This document shows, piece by piece, positions 54,625-61,401 of a DNA stretch of 64,000 nt. The notes beneath the pieces were generated by a model. The model searched no databases, had not been told where the DNA came from, and saw only the letters and a list, made by a program, of their open reading frames with translations. The stretch is from Comamonadaceae bacterium 2FH. GTDB lineage: Bacteria; Pseudomonadota; Gammaproteobacteria; Burkholderiales; Burkholderiaceae_C. The position numbers were made by a program, and so were the translations under genes. Where the stretch lies: contig SCMQ01000007.1 in assembly GCA_005503335.1 (NCBI GenBank), positions 1 to 64,000 on the forward strand, read 5' to 3'. Position 1 is the stretch's first letter. Each line of letters opens with the position of its first letter.

Positions 54625-55053
54625 TCAGGCCTTGAGGTTCAGGTCATGGCGCACGATGGCGTAGCCGCGGTCCACATAGTGCTTCCAGCGCCCGCGCGCC
54701 TGCTGCCGGTCGGCCTCGTCCAGGCTCACGACCTCGATCAGGCGCTCGAAGCGCTCGAAACCCTGCGGCACCTGCTCGCCCAGGTTGACCAGCACCTGGC
54801 TGTGCGGCAGATCCTCCAGCCGCTCGGACAGCAGCACCGGCGAGGCGGCCACCGCGCGCGCGTCGCCAGAGGCAAGGCTGTGCGGCACGAACTCCAGCGG
54901 CGCGAAAGTCCACAAGGCCTGATCCAGGCGGCGCAGCAGCTCGGCTTCGCCCGTCACGACCAGCCTGGCCCCGGCCGCCACGGCCTTGCGCAACAGCCGG
55001 CAGGCATAGGCCACCTTGTCGGGTGCGTTGAAGTGAAAGGCGATCTCGGTCAT
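54625..55053 (-). CDS. holC: DNA polymerase III chi subunit
   Basis: HolC (142 residues) links the clamp loader to SSB. It starts MTEIAFHFNAPDKVAYACRLLRKAVAAGARLVVTG and has ALWTFAPLEFVPHSLA (about 46-60) and VLVNLGEQVPQGFERFERLIEVVS (about 87-110), the standard chi pattern. The ATG at 55051-55053 lies 19 bases after the pepA stop; the open frame further upstream is antisense-like inside pepA. The pepA-holC order is common in proteobacteria. Confidence 0.93.
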   Translation of the reverse strand: MTEIAFHFNAPDKVAYACRLLRKAVAAGARLVVTGEAELLRRLDQALWTFAPLEFVPHSLASGDARAVAASPVLLSERLEDLPHSQVLVNLGEQVPQGFERFERLIEVVSLDEADRQQARGRWKHYVDRGYAIVRHDLNLKA

Positions 55054-55072
55054 GGCGCAGCCCGCGGGCGGC

Positions 55073-56542
55073 TCAGCGACGCCGCTTGGCCGCGGGCGCC
55101 GGGCTCTCCTGTTGCGCCAGCAGGTATTCAAGCAGCAGCCCCACCGGCCGGCCCGTCGCCCCCTTGGCCGCGCCGCTCTTCCAGGCCGTGCCTGCGATGT
55201 CCAGGTGCGCCCAGGGGAACTTGCCGGCAAAGCGCTGCAGGAACTTGGCGGCGGTGACCGCGCCGGCAGCGCGGCCGGCCACGTTGGCGACGTCGGCAAA
55301 GCTGGTCTTCAGGCCCTCGGCGTAGTCCTCGTCCAGCGGCATGCGCCAGCACAGGTCCTGGGCCGCGTCGCCGGCCGCCGCCAGCGCCTGCGCCAGCGCC
55401 TCGTCCGAGGCGAACAGGCCGCTGCGCACGCCGCCCAGCGCGATCACGCAGGCGCCCGTCAGCGTGGCGATGTCGACCACGGCGCGCGGCTTGAAGCGCT
55501 CGGCATAGCTCAGCGCATCGCACAGCACCAGGCGCCCCTCGGCGTCGGTGTTGAGGATCTCTATGGTCTGCCCGCTCAGGCTGGTGACCACGTCGCCGGG
55601 CTTGACGGCACGGCCGTCGGGCATGTTCTCGCAGGCCGGGATCAGGCCCACGACGTTGAGCGCGGGCTGCAGATCGGCCAGGGCGCGGAACACGCCGAGC
55701 ACGCTGGCCGCGCCGCTCATGTCGAACTTCATCTCGTCCATCTCGGCGGCCGGCTTGATCGAGATGCCGCCGGTGTCGAAGGTGATGCCCTTGCCCACCA
55801 GCACCACCGGCGCGCTGGCGCGTGCCGCGCCGTTGTAGCGCAGCACGATGAAGCGCAGCGGCTCCTCGGCGCCGCGCGCCACGGCCAGGAAGGCGCCCAT
55901 GCCGAGCTGCGCCACCTCCTTGGGGCCCAGCACCTCGCATTGCAGCCGGGGCGACTTGGCCAGGGCCTTGGCGGCCGCGGCCAGCTGGGTGGGCGTGGCG
56001 TGGTTGGCCGGGCGGTTGGCCCATTCCTTGGCGCATTCGATGCCGGCCACCGTGGCCACGGCGCGCTCGAACGCGGCGCTCAGCGCAGCCTCGTCGGGCA
56101 CGCCCAGGCGCACGCGCTGCAGCTTGCGGCCTTCGGGCTTGGACTTGGTCGCGGTGTAGACGTAGCTGCCTTCGGCCACCGCCAGCAGCGCGGCGCGCAA
56201 GGCCGCATCGTCGCAAGGCGCGGCCAGGCAAAGGCTCAGGCGCTTGACAGGAGTCCCCTTGAGCGCCGACATGGCCGCCGCCACGGCGCTCCTGACCTGG
56301 CGCGCCGAACCATCGCCGACGCCGAGCAGCAGCAGGCGCGGCGCCGCGATGCCGGCCACGCGGTAGGCCTGCAGCAGCTTGCCGCCCTTGGGCTCCCAGT
56401 CCTGCGCCTTGATGGCCTCGCCCGCCAGGCGCGAGAGCGCGTCCTTGCCCGGCTTGAAGCCCTCGCCCAGCAGCACCAGCAGGGCGTCGGATTTCTCGGC
56501 GGGCGCGTCGCCCAGGCTCAGGGTGGCGAGTTCAAAGTTCAT
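55073..56542 (-). CDS. pepA: Leucyl aminopeptidase
   Basis: PepA (489 residues) is an M17 di-metal aminopeptidase releasing N-terminal leucine and other residues; homologues also act in site-specific recombination and transcription control. The catalytic region shows VLVGKGITFDTGGISIKPAAEMDEMKFDM (about 250, metal/lysine ligands) and the family signature NTDAEGRLVLCDAL (about 333). It is divergent from lptF with 23 bases between. Complete. Confidence 0.96.
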   Translation of the reverse strand: MNFELATLSLGDAPAEKSDALLVLLGEGFKPGKDALSRLAGEAIKAQDWEPKGGKLLQAYRVAGIAAPRLLLLGVGDGSARQVRSAVAAAMSALKGTPVKRLSLCLAAPCDDAALRAALLAVAEGSYVYTATKSKPEGRKLQRVRLGVPDEAALSAAFERAVATVAGIECAKEWANRPANHATPTQLAAAAKALAKSPRLQCEVLGPKEVAQLGMGAFLAVARGAEEPLRFIVLRYNGAARASAPVVLVGKGITFDTGGISIKPAAEMDEMKFDMSGAASVLGVFRALADLQPALNVVGLIPACENMPDGRAVKPGDVVTSLSGQTIEILNTDAEGRLVLCDALSYAERFKPRAVVDIATLTGACVIALGGVRSGLFASDEALAQALAAAGDAAQDLCWRMPLDEDYAEGLKTSFADVANVAGRAAGAVTAAKFLQRFAGKFPWAHLDIAGTAWKSGAAKGATGRPVGLLLEYLLAQQESPAPAAKRRR

Positions 56543-56565
56543 AATTCATCTTTTCCTTCCGACCG

Positions 56566-57675
56566 ATGTTATTCCATTCCTCTCTCCGCAAGGAACTGGC
56601 GCGCAGCTTCGGCGCGACGCTGGTGGTGCTGGCCACCATCGTCATGACCATCATGCTGATCCGCACGCTGGGCCAGGCTTCGCGCGGCAGCGTCAACCCC
56701 TCCGAGGTGATGCTGGTCATGGGCTTCACCATGCTGGGCCACCTGCCGACCCTGCTCACGCTGAGCCTGTTCATCGCCATCGTGGCCACGCTCTCGCGCA
56801 TGTATGCCGACAGCGAGATGGTGATCTGGTTCTCGGGCGGGCGTGGCCTGACGGCCTTTCTGGTGCCGCTGCTGCGTTTTGCCTGGCCGGTGCTGCTGGC
56901 GATCGCGGTGCTGTCCCTGGTGGTCTGGCCCTGGACCCAGCAGCAGACCCTGGAGCTGCGCCAGCGCTACCAGCAGCGCGGCGACATCGAGCGCATCGCG
57001 CCGGGGCAGTTCCAGGAATCCTCCGGCGGCAAGCGCGTGTTCTTCATCGACAAGGACACGCCGGACGACAAGTCGGGCAGCAATGTGTTCATCTCGTCCA
57101 TGGAGCGCGGCAAGGAGTCCATCGTCTCGGCCCGCAGCGGACGCATCGAGAGCGTCAAGGGCGAGCGCTTCCTGATGCTGAACAACGGCCAGCGGCTGGA
57201 GAACGACCCCAGCGGCCAGGCCGAGCTCAAGATCAGCGAGTTCGAGGAGTACGGCACCCTGGTCGACAAGGACGTGCTGGCCCCGCGCGACGCGGTGCCG
57301 GTGCGGGCCCAGTCGACCCTGACGCTGCTGCGCGAGCGCTCGGCCCCCCAGCTGGGCGAGTTCGCCTGGCGGCTGGGCATCCTGCTGGCGGCCTTCAACT
57401 TCGTCGTGATCGCCCTGGCGGTCTCCAGCGTCAACCCGCGCGCCGGACGCAGCGGCAACCTGCTGTTCGCGCTGTTCGCCTTCATGACCTATTACAACCT
57501 GCTCAACGTCGCGCAGAGCTGGATCGGCGCCGCACGCGTGTCGCTGGCCGTGCTGGTGCCGGCGTTCCACGGCGCCGTGCTCGCGCTCGCCCTGCTGTGG
57601 CTGGCGATGCGGCACAACAACCTCACGCCGGGCCTGCTATGGCGCCGGCGCGCCGGCGCGGAGCGCACCGCATGA
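56566..57675 (+). CDS. lptF: LPS export permease LptF
   Basis: LptF (369 residues) is one of the two inner-membrane permeases of the LptB2FG complex that extracts lipopolysaccharide. It starts MLFHSSLRKELARSFGATLVVLATIVMTI, with three helices before and three after a periplasmic beta-jellyroll domain (about 130-245). ATGA at 57672-57675 couples it to lptG. It is divergent from pepA, a common arrangement. Confidence 0.95.
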   Translation: MLFHSSLRKELARSFGATLVVLATIVMTIMLIRTLGQASRGSVNPSEVMLVMGFTMLGHLPTLLTLSLFIAIVATLSRMYADSEMVIWFSGGRGLTAFLVPLLRFAWPVLLAIAVLSLVVWPWTQQQTLELRQRYQQRGDIERIAPGQFQESSGGKRVFFIDKDTPDDKSGSNVFISSMERGKESIVSARSGRIESVKGERFLMLNNGQRLENDPSGQAELKISEFEEYGTLVDKDVLAPRDAVPVRAQSTLTLLRERSAPQLGEFAWRLGILLAAFNFVVIALAVSSVNPRAGRSGNLLFALFAFMTYYNLLNVAQSWIGAARVSLAVLVPAFHGAVLALALLWLAMRHNNLTPGLLWRRRAGAERTA

Positions 57676-58778
57676 GAACCCTGCGCCGCCTCGTTTACGG
57701 CGAGATCATCCAGGCCGTGGCCTTCGTCACCCTGGGCTTTCTGGCCCTGTTCTTCTTCTTCGACTTCGTCGACGAACTGCAGGCCGTCGGCCGCCCGGCG
57801 CAGCAGGTCTACCAGCTCAGCCATGCCCTGCTCTACGTGCTGCTGCTGGTGCCCAGCCACCTCTACGAACTGCTGCCGATCTCGGTGCTGATCGGCAGCA
57901 TCTACGTGATGGCGCGCCTGGCCCAGAGCTCCGAATACACCATCCTGCGCACCAGCGGCCTGGGGCCCTGGCGCGCGCTGAAGACCCTGCTCACGCTGGG
58001 CTTGGTGTTCGTGGTGCTGACCTTCGCCATGGGCGACTACCTGGCGCCGCTGACCGATCGCACGGCGCAGCTGCTCAAGGCGCGCTTCCAGGGGCGCATC
58101 ACCGTCGGGCAGACCGGCGCCTGGCTCAAGGAGAAGCAGGCCTACAACAACTACTCGGTCAACGTGCGCTCGCTGTCCGCCGACGGCAGCATGGGCGAGG
58201 TGCGCATCTTCGAGTTCGACAACCAGGGCTTCCTGGTCTCCATCACCCAGGCCCCCAAGGCCGGCTTCGGCAACGACGAGTCCTGGCTGCTGGAAGGCGC
58301 CGAGCGCCGCGAGTTCCACACGCGCGGCACCGACACCGGCCGCGTCACGCGCACCCAGCTGCCCAGCCTGCGCTGGCCCACCCAGCTCAGCGCCGAAATG
58401 GTCTCGGCCGCCCTGCTCAGCCCCGACCGCATGAAGACCGTGGACCTGTTCCAGTACATGCGCCACCTCGAGGCCAACGGCCAGAGCGCGCAGCGCTACG
58501 AGATCGAGTTCTGGCGCAAGGTCTTCTACCCGCTGAGCTGCCTGGTGATGGTGGTGCTGGCCCTGCCCTTCGCCTACCTGCATTTCCGCTCGGGCAACAT
58601 CGCGGGCTATGTGTTCGGCGGCGTCATGGCGGGCATCAGCTTCTTCCTGCTCAACAACGTGTTCGGCTTCATCGGCAACCTGCGCAACTGGGAGCCCTGG
58701 CTCACGGCGGCCGCGCCGGGCCTCATCTACTCGATGATTTCGCTGGCCGCCTTCGGCTGGCTGGTGCTCAGGAGATAG
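57672..58778 (+). CDS. lptG: LPS export permease LptG
   Basis: LptG (368 residues), partner of LptF, begins MRTLRRLVYGEIIQAVAFVTLGFLALFFFFDFVDEL. It contains LVPSHLYELLPISVLIGSIYVMARLAQSSEYTILRTSGLGPW (about 60-100, coupling helix region with the SSEYTILR motif), a periplasmic jellyroll (about 130-260) and three final helices (LPFAYLHFRSGNIAGYVFGGVMAGISFFLLNN). Start overlaps the lptF stop by 4 bases. Confidence 0.95.
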   Translation: MRTLRRLVYGEIIQAVAFVTLGFLALFFFFDFVDELQAVGRPAQQVYQLSHALLYVLLLVPSHLYELLPISVLIGSIYVMARLAQSSEYTILRTSGLGPWRALKTLLTLGLVFVVLTFAMGDYLAPLTDRTAQLLKARFQGRITVGQTGAWLKEKQAYNNYSVNVRSLSADGSMGEVRIFEFDNQGFLVSITQAPKAGFGNDESWLLEGAERREFHTRGTDTGRVTRTQLPSLRWPTQLSAEMVSAALLSPDRMKTVDLFQYMRHLEANGQSAQRYEIEFWRKVFYPLSCLVMVVLALPFAYLHFRSGNIAGYVFGGVMAGISFFLLNNVFGFIGNLRNWEPWLTAAAPGLIYSMISLAAFGWLVLRR

Positions 58779-58781
58779 GCG

Positions 58782-59162
58782 ATGGCAGACGCCCAGCCCG
58801 CCACCGGACATGGCATCGTGCTGTTCGCGCATGGTTCGCGCGATCCGCTGTGGCGCCTGCCGATCGAGGCGGTGGCCCGGCGCATGCTCGAGCTCGCGCC
58901 CCAGGTGCCGGTGCGCTGCGCCTACCTGGAGCTCAGCGCGCCGGACCTCGAAACTGCGGTCGGCGAACTGCTGGCGCAGCCGCTCGAGCAGATCACGGTG
59001 GTGCCCATGTTCCTGGGCGTCGGCCGCCATGCGCGCGAAGACCTGCCGCTGCTGATGGAGGCCTTGCGCGCGCGCCATCCGGGGGTGCGCTTCAGGCTGC
59101 AAGGAGCCATCGGCGAGGATGCGCGACTGACGGACATGATGGCCAGGATCGCGCTTTCCTGA
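58782..59162 (+). CDS. CbiX-type chelatase-like protein
   Basis: The 126-residue single-domain CbiX/SirB-like protein begins with the conserved LFAHGSRDPLWRLPIE (about 14-29, catalytic His in AHGSRD) and has AYLELSAPDLETAVGELLAQPLEQITVVPMFLGVGRHAREDLPLLME (about 47-92, second His in GRHAREDLP). Members insert Co or Fe2+ into sirohydrochlorin; short forms work as dimers. It follows lptG by 3 bases and precedes a CysB-type regulator. Siroheme is the cofactor of sulfite reductase, so a sulfur-assimilation link is plausible. Confidence 0.82.
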   Translation: MADAQPATGHGIVLFAHGSRDPLWRLPIEAVARRMLELAPQVPVRCAYLELSAPDLETAVGELLAQPLEQITVVPMFLGVGRHAREDLPLLMEALRARHPGVRFRLQGAIGEDARLTDMMARIALS

Positions 59163-59229
59163 GCGTCCTCCGTCCGATTTCATAGATGTTTTAACGCATA
59201 ATGGAAGTCGTTTTTATTAACGATCTGTT

Positions 59230-60171
59230 ATGAATCTGCACCAATTCCGTTTTGTCCAGGAGGCGGCACGGCGCAACCTGAACCTGACTGAAGCAGCCAA
59301 GGCCCTGCACACCTCGCAGCCCGGCGTCTCCAAGGCCATCATCGAACTCGAGGAAGAGCTGGGTGTGGAGATCTTCGCGCGCCACGGCAAGCGGCTCAAG
59401 CGCATCACCGAGCCTGGCCAGCATGTGCTCAAGAGCATAGAGCTGATCATGCGCGAGGTCGGCAACCTGAAGCGCATCGGCGAGCAGTTCAGCGCCCAGG
59501 ACAGCGGCACGCTGTCCATCGCCACCACCCACACCCAGGCGCGCTACGTGCTGCCCGTGCCGGTGGCCAGGCTGCGCGAGGCCTACCCCAAGGTCAACAT
59601 CAGCCTGCACCAGGGCGCGCCGGACCAGGTGGCCCGCATGGTGCTCGACGAGGTGGCCGAGATCGGCATCGCCACCGAATCGCTGTCCGCCTACCCCGAG
59701 CTCGTCACCCTGCCCTGCTACGAATGGCAGCATGTGCTGGTGCTGCCCGCGGCCCACCCGCTGGCGCAGAAGGAGCGCCTCACGCTCGAGGACATCGCGC
59801 ACGAGCCCATCATCACCTACCACCCCTCGTTCACCGGGCGCACGCGCATAGACACGGCTTTCGCCCAGCGCAAGCTCGAGCCGCGCATCGCACTCGAGGC
59901 CATAGACTCGGACGTGATCAAGACCTATGTGCGCCTGGGCCTGGGCCTGGGCATCGTGGCCGAGATGGCGGTGCGCGACGACCCGGTCGGCGACCTCGTG
60001 GTGCGGCCCGTGGGCCAGCTGTTCGGCCACAATGTGGCGCGCGTGGCCTTCAAACGCGGCGCCTACCTGCGCAACTTCGTCTACCGGTTCGCCGAGCTGC
60101 TGAGCGACCGGCTGGACCGCAACCTGATCGCCAAGGCCATGAGTGGCCATGTGAACGACTACGAACTCTGA
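59230..60171 (+). CDS. cysB: CysB-type LysR regulator
   Basis: The 313-residue LysR-family protein matches CysB/Cbl. The N-terminal winged helix-turn-helix has LTEAAKALHTSQPGVSKAIIELEEELGVEIFARHGKRL (about 18-55). The effector domain has SIATTHTQARYVLPVPVARLREAYP (about 96), HEPIITYHPSFTGRTRID (about 193) and IDSDVIKTYVRLGLGLGIVAEMA (about 222). CysB activates sulfate-assimilation genes in response to N-acetylserine. The region before the ATG is AT-rich for this genome, with a CATAAT -10-like box at 59197-59202; LysR autoregulation is expected there. Confidence 0.9.
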   Translation: MNLHQFRFVQEAARRNLNLTEAAKALHTSQPGVSKAIIELEEELGVEIFARHGKRLKRITEPGQHVLKSIELIMREVGNLKRIGEQFSAQDSGTLSIATTHTQARYVLPVPVARLREAYPKVNISLHQGAPDQVARMVLDEVAEIGIATESLSAYPELVTLPCYEWQHVLVLPAAHPLAQKERLTLEDIAHEPIITYHPSFTGRTRIDTAFAQRKLEPRIALEAIDSDVIKTYVRLGLGLGIVAEMAVRDDPVGDLVVRPVGQLFGHNVARVAFKRGAYLRNFVYRFAELLSDRLDRNLIAKAMSGHVNDYEL

Positions 60172-60204
60172 ATCCCGGCACCGACCCGCCGACGCCAACC
60201 TGCC

Positions 60205-61383
60205 ATGAACACCGTGACCGAGCGCACCCCCGAGATCACCAGCAAGCTGCCCAACGTTGGCACCACCATCTTCACCGTCATGTCGGCCCTGGCCGCCGAA
60301 AAGGGCGCGGTCAACCTGGGCCAGGGCTTCCCGGACTTCGACTGCGATCCCCGCCTGGTGCAGGCCGTCACCGACGCCATGACCCAGGGCCTGAACCAGT
60401 ACCCGCCGATGGCCGGCGTGCCGGCCCTGCGCGAGGCCGTCGCGGCCAAGATCCAGGCCCTGCACGGCCGGGCCTACAGCGCGGCCGACGAGATCACGAT
60501 CACGGCCGGCGCCACCCAGGCCATACTCACCGCCATCCTGGCCGTGGTGCGGCCCGGCGACGAGGTCATCGTGCTCGAGCCCTGCTACGACAGCTACGTG
60601 CCCAACATCGAGCTGGCCGGCGGCACCGTGGTGCGCGTGCCCCTGACCCCGGGCAGCTTCCGCCCCGACTTCGACAAGATCGCCGCCGCCCTGACGCCCA
60701 AGACGCGCGCCATCCTGGTCAACAGCCCGCACAACCCCAGCGCCACCATCTGGTCGCGCGAGGACATGCTGCGCCTGCAGGAATTGCTGGAGCCGACCGA
60801 GGTGCTGCTGATCAGCGACGAGGTCTACGAGCACATGGTCTACGCGCCGAACGAGCACCAGAGCGCGGCGCGCTTCCCGGGCCTGGCGGCGCGCGCCTTC
60901 ATCGTCTCGAGCTTCGGCAAGACCTACCACGTGACCGGCTGGAAGGTCGGCTATGTCGCCGCACCGGCCGCGCTGACCACGGAATTCCGCAAGATGCACC
61001 AGTTCAACGTGTTCACCGTCAACACGCCGGTGCAGCATGGCCTGGCGCGCTACATGGCCGACCCGCGCCCCTACCTCGAACTGCCGGCCTTCTACGCCGC
61101 CAAGCGCGATCTGTTCCGCGAGGGCCTTTCGCGCACCAAGTTCCGCCTGCTGCCGAGCGAGGGCACCTACTTCCAGTGCGTGGACATCTCGGGCCTCTCG
61201 GTGCCCGAGCGCGACCTGAACGAGGCCGATTTCTGCCTGTGGCTGACCCGCGAGGTCGGCGTCGCCGCGATCCCGCTGTCGGCCTTCTACGGCAACGGCT
61301 TCGACCAGCGCGTGGTGCGCTTTTGCTTCGCCAAGAAGGACGAGACGCTGCGCCAGGCGCTCGACCGCCTGGCGCGGCTGTGA
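60205..61383 (+). CDS. Methionine-type PLP aminotransferase
   Basis: The 392-residue fold-type I class I/II aminotransferase resembles YbdL/methionine aminotransferase. Features are NLGQGFPDFDCDP (about 37), QYPPMAGVPALREAVA (about 72), LVNSPHNPSATIWS (about 172), ISDEVYEHMVYAP (about 205) and the PLP lysine in IVSSFGKTYHVTGWKVGYV (about 236-254). It likely makes methionine from its 2-oxo acid (methionine salvage) or transaminates glutamine/aromatic acids. It lies 33 bases after cysB, consistent with a sulfur-metabolism context. Confidence 0.88.
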   Translation: MNTVTERTPEITSKLPNVGTTIFTVMSALAAEKGAVNLGQGFPDFDCDPRLVQAVTDAMTQGLNQYPPMAGVPALREAVAAKIQALHGRAYSAADEITITAGATQAILTAILAVVRPGDEVIVLEPCYDSYVPNIELAGGTVVRVPLTPGSFRPDFDKIAAALTPKTRAILVNSPHNPSATIWSREDMLRLQELLEPTEVLLISDEVYEHMVYAPNEHQSAARFPGLAARAFIVSSFGKTYHVTGWKVGYVAAPAALTTEFRKMHQFNVFTVNTPVQHGLARYMADPRPYLELPAFYAAKRDLFREGLSRTKFRLLPSEGTYFQCVDISGLSVPERDLNEADFCLWLTREVGVAAIPLSAFYGNGFDQRVVRFCFAKKDETLRQALDRLARL

Positions 61384-61401
61384 GCGCTGGCGAAGCCGGG
61401 C

